This document shows positions 52,801-61,147 of a stretch of 64,000 nucleotides of DNA, in pieces (the stretch's first letter is position 1; each line of letters begins with the position of its first letter). The translations under genes and the position numbers were made by a program. The notes under the pieces were generated by a model that saw nothing but the letters and a program-made list of their open reading frames with translations, made no database searches and was not told the DNA's origin. Source of the stretch: Haloferula sp. BvORR071 (GTDB lineage: Bacteria > Verrucomicrobiota > Verrucomicrobiia > Verrucomicrobiales > Akkermansiaceae); the NCBI RefSeq assembly GCF_000739615.1, contig NZ_BATP01000035.1:62001-126000 (forward strand), read 5' to 3'.

Positions 52801-53388
52801 TTGGAGTCTGGAGCTTCCATCACCGCGATCGTTGGCCTCGGCAATCCGGGGCGGCAGTATGAAGGCACGCGCCACAACGCGGGCTTCATGGTGCTCGACC
52901 GCATGGCGCTGGGGGCAGGAGTGGCCTTCAAGGCCGAGCCGAAGTGGCAGAGCCATGTCGCCAAGCTTCCCGGCTCCGGGGTGCTACTGGTTAAACCCCA
53001 GTGCTTCATGAACTTGAGCGGTCGCCCGGTCCGGCAAATCGCCGCCTTCCACAAGTGGGCTCCCGAGCAGGTCCTGGTCGTCTATGACGATGCCGCGCTG
53101 CCGCTGGGCAAGCTGCGCTTCCGCGAAAAGGGCAGTGCCGGCGGCCACAACGGGATCAAGTCGCTGATCGAGCATTTCGGCGGCGACAACTTTCCGCGCC
53201 TGAAGGTGGGAATCGGCTCCTCGGACGCCGGTGAAATGGTAGGTCACGTGCTCGGGAATTTCCGCGCCGAGGAGCGGGAACTGCTTGAAAACACGCTTGC
53301 AAGGGCAGGGGCAGCTGTGCAGCTTGCGCTCTCCCAAGGCCTAGGCACGGCCGCGAATTTTTATAACAGTAATCACGGAACACCCTAA
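52801..53388 (+). CDS. pth: Peptidyl-tRNA hydrolase
   Basis: 195 aa from TTG 52801, the only usable start that keeps the first strand ITAIVGLGNPGRQYEGTRHNAGF. Catalytic H25 and N15 are present; LVKPQCFMNLSGRPV and VVYDDAALPLGKLRFREKGSAGGHNGIKSLIEHF complete the family signature. It recycles tRNA from prematurely released peptidyl-tRNA. The coding sequence starts only six bases after the rplY terminator, so the promoter must overlap it or read-through is needed. Confidence 0.95.
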   Translation: MESGASITAIVGLGNPGRQYEGTRHNAGFMVLDRMALGAGVAFKAEPKWQSHVAKLPGSGVLLVKPQCFMNLSGRPVRQIAAFHKWAPEQVLVVYDDAALPLGKLRFREKGSAGGHNGIKSLIEHFGGDNFPRLKVGIGSSDAGEMVGHVLGNFRAEERELLENTLARAGAAVQLALSQGLGTAANFYNSNHGTP

Positions 53389-53403
53389 CAAACGTCTCAC
53401 GTC

Positions 53404-53697
53404 ATGAGCAGCAGCAGGAAATACGAAGGACTGGTCATCCTCAATCCGAAGACCGAAGGTGCAAGCATCGACGAACTCGTGAAGTCCGTCGGCAAGGAAC
53501 TCGAAGCCGAAGGCGCCAAGCTGGACCAAGTCCAGGAGATCGGCCGCCGCAAGTTCTCCTACACCTCGCGCCACCTTGAGAGCGGTCACTACGTGAACTA
53601 CTTCTTCAAGGCTGAGCCGGATGCGATCGACCGCATCAAGGCCAAGCTCAAGCTGAACATCAACGTGCACCTGCAGCACTACCAGCGCGTCGCTTGA
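53404..53697 (+). CDS. rpsF: 30S ribosomal protein S6
   Basis: 97 aa. The ferredoxin-like S6 pattern is RKYEGLVILNPKTEGASIDELVKSVGKELEAEGAKLDQVQEIGRRKFSYTSRHLESGHYVNYFFKAEPDAIDRIKAKLKLN. It binds S18 and the central domain of 16S rRNA. It lies 15 bp after pth and 66 bp before ssb; rpsR and rplI, which commonly follow, are absent here. Confidence 0.96.
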   Translation: MSSSRKYEGLVILNPKTEGASIDELVKSVGKELEAEGAKLDQVQEIGRRKFSYTSRHLESGHYVNYFFKAEPDAIDRIKAKLKLNINVHLQHYQRVA

Positions 53698-53763
53698 TTG
53701 ATCGGATTTCGCTGCGCGAAAAAGCTGTTCAAAAGAACGTCTCCCTAGTCTGATCGACCTGCT

Positions 53764-54273
53764 ATGGCCAATCTCAACAAAGTCCTCCTGCTCGGCAACC
53801 TGACGCGCGACCCGGAGGTCCGCTACACGCCCAAGGGGACCGCGGTCGGTGATCTCGGCCTCGCCGTGAACCGGCGGGTGGCTGACGGCAATGGCAACTG
53901 GTCGGACGAAGTGACCTTCGTGGACGTGACCGTATGGGGCACGAACGCGGAGAACGCGCAGAAGTACCTGACCAAGGGCCGCGGCGTCTTCATCGAAGGC
54001 CGCCTGCAGATGGACACCTGGGAGGACAAGCAGTCCGGCCAAAAGCGCAGCAAGCTCAAGGTCGTCGCCGAAGTGCTCCAATTCCTGCCGGACGGCAAGG
54101 GTGGCACCCCGGGCGGCGGTGGTGGTGGCGGTGGAGGCAACTACCAGCAGCGCGATCCTGGCTATCAGGGTGGTGGCGGCGGTGGCGGCCAACAGCGCTC
54201 CGGTCCGCCGCAAGGTGGATCCCCGGCCGAGCCCGGGGACTACCGGGATGAAGAGGACGACATTCCGTTCTGA
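53764..54273 (+). CDS. ssb: Single-stranded DNA-binding protein
   Basis: 169 aa. The OB-fold runs from NKVLLLGNLTRDPEVRYTPKG to LKVVAEVLQFLP, followed by a Gly/Gln-rich flexible linker (GGGGGGGGGNYQQRD) and the protein-interaction tail EDDIPF. It coats single-stranded DNA in replication and repair. The glycine stretch is unusually pure. A strong terminator follows. Confidence 0.97.
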   Translation: MANLNKVLLLGNLTRDPEVRYTPKGTAVGDLGLAVNRRVADGNGNWSDEVTFVDVTVWGTNAENAQKYLTKGRGVFIEGRLQMDTWEDKQSGQKRSKLKVVAEVLQFLPDGKGGTPGGGGGGGGGNYQQRDPGYQGGGGGGGQQRSGPPQGGSPAEPGDYRDEEDDIPF

Positions 54274-54285
54274 TTTGATTTACTG

Positions 54286-54316
54286 AAAAGGCCGGGCGCT
54301 TGCCCGGCCTTTTTTG
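54286..54316 (+). terminator. Rho-independent terminator after ssb
   Basis: AAGGCCGGGC and GCCCGGCC form a strong GC stem with a short GCTT loop, followed by six T residues. Ends the rpsF-ssb transcript. Confidence 0.9.
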
Positions 54317-54362
54317 TTGGAGGAGAGGGAGTGCAACCTGCCATATCTAACATTCAGCCAGA

Positions 54363-54896
54363 ATGAAAACTCGTTCGAAGCACCAACCACTGTTGATCAC
54401 GTTTGTCTCCATCTTGTTCCTCACAGGCTGTGATCGGAGCGGCTCAGGTTCGACAGGCGGCCAATCGTCCGCTCACGAACAAGCACCCGGAGCCAAGCAC
54501 GCCGGCGGGGATGCGACGGACACGGGAGAGCGCGGGGCGCAACCTGCAAGGGTTCAGGATCGGGTTCCAACCCCTGAGTCTCAAATGTTGAGAGGCGTAA
54601 CAGGTCAGCTGGATGAATTGCAGTCCCAGAGACGACTGCTTGAGCCAGCAGAGCAATCCAAGCGAGAGGCATTGAACTCGCTGCGAGGCGTCCCAAAGGA
54701 AACCAAGATCGATGTCGAGACCGATCATATCGCTGGAGGAAATGGTCGAGACGCTGTTCCGGGGGAACAGGAGGCCTTGGATGCCTACCTTACCGTGGCA
54801 CTTGAGCTTCAAACGCTTGAAGCAAAGGAGAAGCTTTTCAATGAGCAGCTCGAAAGGCTCAAGGCGCGCAAGGCAGACAAATCAAAGACGGAATAG
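54363..54896 (+). CDS. Small lipoprotein, unknown function
   Basis: 177 aa. A signal peptide with lipobox (LLITFVSILFLTGC) is followed by a low-complexity Gly/Ser/Asp-rich linker and a charged, coiled-coil-like region (QLDELQSQRRLLEPAEQSKREALNSLRG, LQTLEAKEKLFNEQLERLKARKADK). Base composition is a little less GC-rich than the neighbours. No family recognised. It probably is an envelope protein. Confidence 0.65.
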   Translation: MKTRSKHQPLLITFVSILFLTGCDRSGSGSTGGQSSAHEQAPGAKHAGGDATDTGERGAQPARVQDRVPTPESQMLRGVTGQLDELQSQRRLLEPAEQSKREALNSLRGVPKETKIDVETDHIAGGNGRDAVPGEQEALDAYLTVALELQTLEAKEKLFNEQLERLKARKADKSKTE

Positions 54897-54965
54897 TCCG
54901 GGATATCCGACGCCGACAGGCCGTGAATTTGAGCTGCTCCGTCCCATACGCGTGTGCGGACTACC

Positions 54966-56129
54966 TCACTCGCGGTGGAGCAGGGCGTTCTTGATGAGCT
55001 GGACGCGCTTGAGGGCGTCGTCGACTTCGGCGCCGAGGAAGTTGGCATGCCCCATCTTGCGGCGGCCGATGGCGCGGCGCTTGCCGTAGAGGTGGAGGAA
55101 GGCGGAGCCGTCGGCGAAGAGGGGGGTCCAGTCGGGCGGGTCGATTTCGCCGGGCCACATGTCGCCGAGGAGATTGAGCATTACCACCGGGGAGAGCAGG
55201 CGGGTGGAGCCGGCGGGGAGGCCGCAGATGACGCGGACCTGCTGCTCGAACTGCGAGGTGGCGCAGGCGTCGAGGGTGTGGTGACCGGAATTATGGGGCC
55301 GTGGGGCCATTTCGTTCACCAGCAAGGAGCCATCCGGCAGGTAGAAGAATTCGACGCCCATGATCCCTTGGTAATCAAGGGCGATGGCGACCTCACAGGC
55401 GATCACCTTGGCCTCGGCGGCGACGGCGGGGCTGACGCGGGCGGGGACGATCGAGACGTCGAGGATGTGGTGGCGATGGCGGTTTTCGGCGGGGTCGTAG
55501 ACCGCCAGGGAGCCATCGGCCGCGCGGGCGACCATCACGGAGAGCTCGCGCTCGAAGGGGATGAAGGCTTCGAGCACGGCGCGCTCGGTGCCGAAGTTGG
55601 CCCAGACTTGGGCGGGGTCCTCGCCGCCTTCCAGCTTGAGCTGGCCCTTGCCGTCGTAGCCGAAGGCAGCGGTCTTCAGGACCGCGGGGGTGCCGATCTT
55701 CGCGATGGCAGCGGCGAGTTCTTCGGCGGAGGCGACGACCTCGAAGGGGGCGCAGGGGATGCCGTTGGCCTTGAGGAAGGTCTTTTCCCGCTCGCGGTGC
55801 TGGCAGATCGCTACGGCATTCGGCGAGGGGTGGAGCTGGATCCGGGCGGCGACGGCTTCGAGGGTTTCGCGCGGGATGTTCTCGAATTCGACGGTGGCGA
55901 CGGCGGCCTTGGTGACGAATTGCTCCAGCGCCTCGGGCGAGTCGAAGGGCGCGTCGATGGCCTCATCCGCGACCACGATGGCCGGTGCCTCGAGGCCGCC
56001 GGTCCAGACGAGGGTGCGGTAGCCCATGCGGCGGGCTTCCATGCAGAACATGCGGCCGAGCTGGCCGCCGCCGAGGATGCCGAGCACGGAGCCCGGCGGG
56101 ATCACGGGAGATGGGTTCACCGTTGCCAT
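54966..56129 (-). CDS. purK: N5-carboxyaminoimidazole ribonucleotide synthase
   Basis: 387 aa, ATP-grasp family. GSVLGILGGGQLGRMFCMEARRMGYRTLVW opens the preATP-grasp domain; VLKTAAFGYDGKGQLKLEGG binds ATP, MVARAADGSLAVYDPAENRHRHHILDVSIVPA and YQGIMGVEFFYLPDGSLLVNEMAPRPHNSGHHTLDACATSQFEQQ are PurK signatures. It makes N5-CAIR from AIR, ATP and bicarbonate. It follows purE on the minus strand, with 114 bp between the two. Confidence 0.96.
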   Translation of the reverse strand: MATVNPSPVIPPGSVLGILGGGQLGRMFCMEARRMGYRTLVWTGGLEAPAIVVADEAIDAPFDSPEALEQFVTKAAVATVEFENIPRETLEAVAARIQLHPSPNAVAICQHREREKTFLKANGIPCAPFEVVASAEELAAAIAKIGTPAVLKTAAFGYDGKGQLKLEGGEDPAQVWANFGTERAVLEAFIPFERELSVMVARAADGSLAVYDPAENRHRHHILDVSIVPARVSPAVAAEAKVIACEVAIALDYQGIMGVEFFYLPDGSLLVNEMAPRPHNSGHHTLDACATSQFEQQVRVICGLPAGSTRLLSPVVMLNLLGDMWPGEIDPPDWTPLFADGSAFLHLYGKRRAIGRRKMGHANFLGAEVDDALKRVQLIKNALLHRE

Positions 56130-56146
56130 TCAGGGGGGCGAAGGAA

Positions 56147-56178
56147 AACCACGGAATGCGCGGAATACACGGAAAAAA
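56147..56178. repeat. Short 9-bp-period CGGAA repeat
   Basis: CGGAA recurs at 56152, 56161 and 56170, giving a CACGGAAT-like string with a 9-bp period in front of purK. It resembles the dispersed ACGGAATACACGGAA-type elements seen in several bacterial genomes. Its role is unknown. Confidence 0.5.
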
Positions 56179-56181
56179 GAC

Positions 56182-56212
56182 AGGTGCCGGGTGATCAGTG
56201 AGTGGTGATCGG
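56182..56212 (+). repeat. Dispersed repeat copy upstream of purK
   Basis: A 31-bp copy of an element whose core is GTGATCAGTG flanked by GTGCC and GTGATC. The other two copies lie at 56772 and 56837. It sits between purK and purE. Confidence 0.6.
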
Positions 56213-56243
56213 TGGAAGAGGCTTGGGTGTGCGCAGCTGTTGG

Positions 56244-56738
56244 TCAGCCCAGATCGGGGAGTTGGGCGGCCTTGACGGTCTCGTTCTGCTGCTTGCGGAA
56301 GGCTTGGAGCTTGGCGAGGAGGGCGGGGTCCTCGCCGGCGATGATGGCGACGGCGAAGAGGGCGGCATTGATGGCTCCGGCCTTGCCGATGGCGAAGGTG
56401 GCGGTGGGGATGCCGCCGGGCATCTGGACGATGGAGAGCAGGGAATCCATGCCCTTGAGGGCGTGGGACTCGACGGGGACGCCGAGCACGGGAAGATCGG
56501 TGATGGCGGCAGTCATGCCGGGCAGGTGGGCGGCGCCGCCGGCCCCGGCGATGATGCATTTCAAGCCGCGGCCACGGGCCTCAGCGGCGTAGGAGAAGAG
56601 TTTGTCGGGGGTGCGATGGGCGCTGACAACCTCGGCCTCCCAAGCCACGCCGAAGTCCTTCAGGGTCTTGGCGGCGTGCTCCATGGTCGGCCAGTCCGAG
56701 GTGCTGCCCATGATGATTCCGACGAGTGGGGTTGCCAT
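56244..56738 (-). CDS. purE: N5-CAIR mutase
   Basis: 164 aa from ATG 56738. [21 protein letters not shown], then [15 protein letters not shown] (catalytic H and substrate binding) and [17 protein letters not shown] with [35 protein letters not shown] are the PurE fingerprint. It converts N5-CAIR to CAIR in purine synthesis, one step after PurK. Confidence 0.97.
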   Translation of the reverse strand: MATPLVGIIMGSTSDWPTMEHAAKTLKDFGVAWEAEVVSAHRTPDKLFSYAAEARGRGLKCIIAGAGGAAHLPGMTAAITDLPVLGVPVESHALKGMDSLLSIVQMPGGIPTATFAIGKAGAINAALFAVAIIAGEDPALLAKLQAFRKQQNETVKAAQLPDLG

Positions 56739-56771
56739 GCGCGGAGCGCAAAACAGAACGTGGGAGCTTGC

Positions 56772-56866
56772 AAGTGCCGAGTGATCAGTGGGCAGTGATC
56801 CGCGAAATGCAAAAGGCACTTTTGGCGGGCTTTCCACGGATCACCGCTCACTGATCACCTGGCACT
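56772..56866. repeat. Inverted pair of the dispersed repeat between purE and thrB
   Basis: The copy at 56772-56802 (AGTGCCGAGTGATCAGTG and onwards to GTGATCCG) is repeated in inverse orientation at 56837-56866 (CGGATCACC to GGCACT), with 26 of 30 positions matching and a 34-nt spacer. It forms a large potential hairpin between divergent genes. The same element occurs singly at 56182. Confidence 0.75.
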
Positions 56867-56927
56867 CTCCTGCTGACCGCATTCGCGCTCGCGCGTGGGG
56901 CGGCGGGCTGCTACGCCCCCCGCGCTC

Positions 56928-57890
56928 ATGCTGAAGGAAGCCATCCAGGAAGTCCGCGTTTTCGCGCCCGCCACTGTCGCCAATGTCGCTTGCGGCTACG
57001 ACGTGCTGGGCTTCGCGATTGACGCGCCCGGGGACGAGATTGTCGTCCGTCATTGTGACAAACCCGGCCTGCACATCACTAAGATTACCGGTGACGAGGG
57101 CAAGCTGCCGAAGAATCCGGAGAAGAACACGGCCGGTGTGGCGGCGCTGGATTTGCTGCGCCACCTCGGCATGACCGACCGCGGGATCGAGATGGAGATC
57201 CACAAGAAGATGCCTTTTGGGTCGGGTCTCGGATCCTCTGCGGCCTCGGCGGTGGCGGGTGCCTTCGCAGTGAACAAGCTGATCGGCGAGCCGCTGTCCA
57301 AGAAGCAGTTGCTGCCCTTCGCGATGGCCGGTGAGGCCTCTGCGGATGGAGCCTGGCACGCGGACAACGTGGGACCCTGCCTGCTGGGGGGAATCGTTTT
57401 CATCCGCTCGAACGACGAGCTGGACGTGGCGCAATTGCCCGCGCCGAAGAATTTGTGGGCGGCGGTGGTGCACCCGGACATCGAGGTGCTGACCAAGGTC
57501 GCCCGTGAGATCCTGCCGAAGGACATCCCGCTGGTGAATGCGACCCAGCAGATCGGCAATCTGGGCGGTCTGCTCTGCGGGATCATCCAAGAGGATTACG
57601 GCCTGATTTCGCGCTCGATCCACGACGTGATCGCCGAGCCTCGTCGCCAGAAGCTGATCCCGGAATTCTACAAGGCGAAGCGCGCGGCGCTGGCTGCGGG
57701 TGCGCTGGGCTTCTCGATCTCCGGTGCGGGTCCGAGTGTCTTCGCGCTCTGCGAGGGTGAGGAGACGGCGCGCAAGGTGGGTGAGGCGATTTCGAAGGTG
57801 TTTTCGGCGATCCCGCTGGGGAACCAGGTTTACGTTTCCAAGATCAATCCCCACGGCGTGCACGTGGTGGAGGAGAAGGCGGCGAAGTGA
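56928..57890 (+). CDS. thrB: Homoserine kinase
   Basis: 320 aa from ATG 56928. GHMP kinase: VFAPATVANVACGYDVLGFAID at the N-terminus, ATP loop PFGSGLGSSAASAVAGA at residues 96-112, and C-terminal GAGPSVFALCEG. It phosphorylates homoserine for threonine synthesis; thrC is at 59735, with three other genes in between. The motif ADNVGPCLLGG matches homoserine kinases of this branch. Confidence 0.93.
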   Translation: MLKEAIQEVRVFAPATVANVACGYDVLGFAIDAPGDEIVVRHCDKPGLHITKITGDEGKLPKNPEKNTAGVAALDLLRHLGMTDRGIEMEIHKKMPFGSGLGSSAASAVAGAFAVNKLIGEPLSKKQLLPFAMAGEASADGAWHADNVGPCLLGGIVFIRSNDELDVAQLPAPKNLWAAVVHPDIEVLTKVAREILPKDIPLVNATQQIGNLGGLLCGIIQEDYGLISRSIHDVIAEPRRQKLIPEFYKAKRAALAAGALGFSISGAGPSVFALCEGEETARKVGEAISKVFSAIPLGNQVYVSKINPHGVHVVEEKAAK

Positions 57891-57979
57891 GGGGGTGGCA
57901 TCATCTACGGGGATGGGCTCTTGAAATGCTACCGGCGTTTGGAATCGTCATAACGGTCATCCGGCGATAGACTGCGCTG

Positions 57980-58591
57980 GTGGACCCTATTCTTAGATGG
58001 ACAGGGGAGCTTGCCCGGAGTCCACAGGTAGGGAATTTCCTTCTGAATCGCACCCGGGTTGGAGAGGTCGGTGCCATCCAGCTTTCAAACTTGGAAGGAG
58101 GAGGCGTCTTTTACAGGGCCGCCAAGAGGGCAGTGACATGGATTTCACGGTACTGCCCGCAGCGCTACCATCGGCTGGTCCGGCGCATCGGGTGGTTGGA
58201 AAACCGGCGATTGGTCCAAGGACCGGGAACCTTCGTGCTATACCTGCCGTGGAGAGTGCTGACGATGGATTTCAGGGATTTAGGGGATGAAGATTTGTCT
58301 GCCGCCTATCTGGCATGCGGCTTGGTTGTGCAGGCTTTCCTTCTTAAGCATCGCTACAAGAGAGGAGACATCTCCGATGAGCAACTGGTGAGGCTCGGGC
58401 GCGTGGCACACCGCGATGCCGCCCGCTTTCTCAAAGGGCTGGAACGAGATCGTCCGGAGCTCGCGCGGAAGGTGAGGGAAGTTTTTCCGGAGTTTGATCC
58501 CGGCCTTTTCCTCGCAGGGCAGCGCATGCCCTTCGCCCGGAAAATCAAATTTGTGCGGAAGAGAAAGCTGGCCGCACCTCGTGCTAATTGA
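57980..58591 (+). CDS. Hypothetical protein
   Basis: 203 aa from GTG 57980. Soluble and rich in Arg/Leu. Features include GEVGAIQLSNLEGGGVFYRAAKRAVTWI, CPQRYHRLVRRIGWLENRR, AAYLACGLVVQAFLLKHRYKRGDISDEQLVRLGRVAHRDAARFLKGLE and a very basic end (KIKFVRKRKLAAPR). No family recognised. It lies between thrB and the HicB-like gene. Confidence 0.5.
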   Translation: MDPILRWTGELARSPQVGNFLLNRTRVGEVGAIQLSNLEGGGVFYRAAKRAVTWISRYCPQRYHRLVRRIGWLENRRLVQGPGTFVLYLPWRVLTMDFRDLGDEDLSAAYLACGLVVQAFLLKHRYKRGDISDEQLVRLGRVAHRDAARFLKGLERDRPELARKVREVFPEFDPGLFLAGQRMPFARKIKFVRKRKLAAPRAN

Positions 58592-58635
58592 GGAGTGCAG
58601 GAGCCAGCGGTTTGCGCTAAAGCTCACTCAAGACA

Positions 58636-58803
58636 ATGACGGGGAAATTCGACGTCGTGATCGAGATGGATGCCGAAGGCTGGCTCGTGGCGAGCGTGCC
58701 TTCGCTGCACGGTTGCCACACTCAGGCCCGGTCCTTCCATGGGTTGGAAGCGCGGATCCGCGGAGCGATCGAGCTTTGCCTGGATGACGATGACGCCTCC
58801 TGA
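58636..58803 (+). CDS. Solitary HicB-like protein
   Basis: 55 aa from ATG 58636. FDVVIEMDAEGWLVASVPSLHGCHTQARS is the HicB beta-sheet motif (usual form E-DEEGWYVASVPELPGC-TQ), followed by a helix, LEARIRGAIELCLDDDD. It is short even for this family and lacks a C-terminal DNA-binding extension. No hicA toxin is seen next to it, so it is either an orphan antitoxin-like protein or a remnant of a HicAB pair. HicB domains of this type also occur as stand-alone proteins. Confidence 0.7.
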   Translation: MTGKFDVVIEMDAEGWLVASVPSLHGCHTQARSFHGLEARIRGAIELCLDDDDAS

Positions 58804-58972
58804 GGTGGAAATGACGCGGGACGATCTCCGGGAACTGTTTCAATTGGGTTTAAGCTTCCCTCGTCTTGCACGATCATGCTCTACCAATCCGCGCTCTTGC
58901 CGAAGGTGAACCGGGCTTTTCGGCTCGCAAATTCCGGTAGATCGCGGATTATCTCCACATGTCCAAGGACCG

Positions 58973-59698
58973 ATGCGAAGAAATGCGCCAAGCTCGCTTG
59001 AAGATGCCGCGGCGCAGCTCCGCCGAGGCATGGGCGCAGCACGACGCGGCCGTAATAGCCTCCCGGAACTTCGGGACCTCGAGCGCGGAGTCCTCAAGGA
59101 CTGGTTCGCCGGTCAAGGAAGGATCTTCCAAGAAGACCCGACGCTGAAGCTGGAGCGCTGCCAGTCGCACGGCGAGCACCGGGTCGGCTTTCATCACGAC
59201 ACCGACTGCTGGTGGAAAACCACGCATCCCGGGAAGTGTGGAGTTGGTGCCGAATTCGACTACGGCGATCTACCTCCCTTCGAGATAGCAGGAATCTCGG
59301 CGCGGGAGCTTCTGCCCTCAGAGTATCTGGACCGTCTCTTGCTTTTTAACCGCGAGTTCGGTGACGACATTCGGATCGAGGGTTTCTTGGATGCCGACCT
59401 TCCAAGCCTGGTGATTTCGCAGCCTGACATCGTTGGCTCACCTGCCACTGCGGAGCAGATGAAAGACGAAATGCTGGTTTCGGGCTACAAGACGCTTCCC
59501 GGCGTTCAGTTGGGAAAGGCTGGGTCCATTTCCTTCTACAATCCCGAATCGAGAATCGCGCTCTTTGATGCTCATCCCGGAAACTTCTTCCATGCCAAAG
59601 GCATGACTCTGCCCATCGACGGGATCATTCTACAAATCACCAACGATTCCGAACATGACTGGCTTTGCGCACGTGCAGCAGTGCCGAATTCGTTCTGA
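58973..59698 (+). CDS. Polyvalent-protein kinase-like domain protein
   Basis: 241 aa. The middle and end have a pattern I associate with the putative protein kinase domain of polyvalent proteins: GEHRVGFHHDTDCWWKTTHPGKCG (N-lobe like), PSEYLDRLLLFNREFGDDIRIEG, SLVISQPDIVGSPATAEQMKDEM and RIALFDAHPGNFFHAKGMTLPIDGIIL (HPGN and PIDG in place of the catalytic loop and metal site). If a kinase, its substrate is unknown; such proteins are common on mobile elements. The first 50 residues are Arg-rich. It ends 36 bp before thrC. Confidence 0.5.
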   Translation: MRRNAPSSLEDAAAQLRRGMGAARRGRNSLPELRDLERGVLKDWFAGQGRIFQEDPTLKLERCQSHGEHRVGFHHDTDCWWKTTHPGKCGVGAEFDYGDLPPFEIAGISARELLPSEYLDRLLLFNREFGDDIRIEGFLDADLPSLVISQPDIVGSPATAEQMKDEMLVSGYKTLPGVQLGKAGSISFYNPESRIALFDAHPGNFFHAKGMTLPIDGIILQITNDSEHDWLCARAAVPNSF

Positions 59699-59734
59699 TT
59701 GGCACTTGGCACTTCTTCTTCACCTAGCACTTCC

Positions 59735-61036
59735 ATGCTCTACCACTCCACCAACAATCCCGCCCACCGGGTCGATCTGAAGGAAGCGATCCTGCGTTCG
59801 CTGCCGCCGGACAATGGTCTCTACATGCCGGATAGCATGCCGGTGCTGGGCCAGGATTTCTGGGCGATCTGGCGGGAGCTGAGCTTTCAGGAGATCGGCT
59901 ATGCGGTGGCGCATGCGTTTTTCCATGAGGATGTGCCGGCGGCGGATCTGAAGCAGATCGTGGAGGGCACGCTATCTTTCGACGCGCCGCTGGAGATGCT
60001 GGCGCCGGGGGATCATATCCTGGAACTCTTCCACGGGCCGACGCTGGCCTTCAAGGATTTCGGAGCGCGCTTCATGGCGCGGCTGATGGCCTGGCTGGTG
60101 CGCGGCGACAACCGTGAGCTGACGGTGCTGGTGGCGACTTCCGGCGATACCGGGGGGGCGGTGGCCTCGGCCTTCCACAAGGTGCCGGGGACGCGGGTGA
60201 TCATCCTCTACCCGGAAGGCAAGGTCTCCGGACTTCAGGAGAAGCAGCTCACGACGCTGGGTGACAACGTCAGCGCGTTGGAGATCGATGGGACCTTCGA
60301 TGACTGCCAGCGTTTGGTGAAGTCGGCTTTCTTGGATCGTGCGTTGGCGGAGCGGTTGAATCTGACTTCGGCGAACTCGATCAATCTCTCGCGCTTGGTG
60401 CCGCAGAGCTTCTACTATATCCATAGTGCCCGGCAGTTGCCCTTGGGAGTGGAACCTGCCTTCGTAGTGCCTTCGGGGAACTTCGGCAATCTCACTGCCG
60501 GTCTGCTGGCGGTGCAGCTTGGCCTGCCGGTGAAGAAGTTCCTGGCGGCGACGAATGCGAATGACGTGGTGCCGGCCTATCTGAAGAGCGGCGATTACCA
60601 GCCGCGGCCGAGCACGGCGACCATCTCGAATGCCATGGACGTGGGCGCGCCCTCGAACTTCGCGCGGATGCAGGCACTCTTCGGCAATTCGTGGGAAGCG
60701 ATGCGCGGCAAGATCGAGGGCATGACCTTCACGGATGATCAGACGCGTGCGGCGATCCGCGAGGTGAAATCACTCTACGACTACGAGATCGACCCGCACG
60801 GGGCGGTCGGCTGGCTGGCGGCACGGAAGTGGCGCGCGGCGAATCCCGGCAATGCCACCATTACGCTGCTGACTGCGCATCCTTCGAAGTTCATCGATGT
60901 GATGGAGCAGGAGATCGGGAAGGGCAGCCTGGAGATTCCGGAGCGTCTGGCGATCCTGGCAGACCGGGAGAAGGTGGCAGGCAAGATGCCGGCGGATGAG
61001 GCGACCTTCAAGGAGTGGCTGGCTTCGGTGCACTAG
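59735..61036 (+). CDS. thrC: Threonine synthase
   Basis: 433 aa from ATG 59735; PLP-dependent. LYHSTNNPAHRVDLKEAILRSLPPDNGLYMPD is the N-terminal pattern, PLP lysine K107 is in PTLAFKDFGARFM, followed by LVATSGDTGGAVASAF and SANSINLSRLVPQSFYYIHSA. It makes threonine from O-phosphohomoserine. The start codon is in a short stretch with two GGCACTT repeats. Confidence 0.97.
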   Translation: MLYHSTNNPAHRVDLKEAILRSLPPDNGLYMPDSMPVLGQDFWAIWRELSFQEIGYAVAHAFFHEDVPAADLKQIVEGTLSFDAPLEMLAPGDHILELFHGPTLAFKDFGARFMARLMAWLVRGDNRELTVLVATSGDTGGAVASAFHKVPGTRVIILYPEGKVSGLQEKQLTTLGDNVSALEIDGTFDDCQRLVKSAFLDRALAERLNLTSANSINLSRLVPQSFYYIHSARQLPLGVEPAFVVPSGNFGNLTAGLLAVQLGLPVKKFLAATNANDVVPAYLKSGDYQPRPSTATISNAMDVGAPSNFARMQALFGNSWEAMRGKIEGMTFTDDQTRAAIREVKSLYDYEIDPHGAVGWLAARKWRAANPGNATITLLTAHPSKFIDVMEQEIGKGSLEIPERLAILADREKVAGKMPADEATFKEWLASVH

Positions 61037-61059
61037 GGTGCGTCGAACAGCCTGTGAAC

Positions 61060-61095
61060 CACGAATGAAAGGCAGAGGGCCTGCCTTCATTCGTG
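61060..61095. terminator. Long hairpin between convergent thrC and 61148 genes
   Basis: CACGAATGAAAGGCAG and CTGCCTTCATTCGTG pair over 15 bp with one bulged A around an AGGGC loop. There is no clear T-run on either side; it could serve both convergent transcripts. Confidence 0.55.
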
Positions 61096-61147
61096 ATGGG
61101 GATTTGGTGATCCAGGGGACAGTCTTGGGCCTTGGCTGGCTGCGGGT

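Noticed and set aside
54954-56201. Plus-strand frame of 415 codons opposite purK
   Set aside because: Asp/Gly/Glu repetitive composition and perfectly good purK on the minus strand.
56182-56866. CRISPR-like array from repeated elements
   Set aside because: Only three copies, two of them inverted, with no spacer regularity and no cas gene.
57891-57979. tRNA-like fold in the thrB downstream gap
   Set aside because: No acceptor stem or TTCGA loop could be built; no tRNA seen anywhere in the window.
58804-58972. Possible hicA or other partner after the HicB-like gene
   Set aside because: The only frame there gives MTRDDLRELFQLG and lacks the conserved HicA glycine-histidine pattern.
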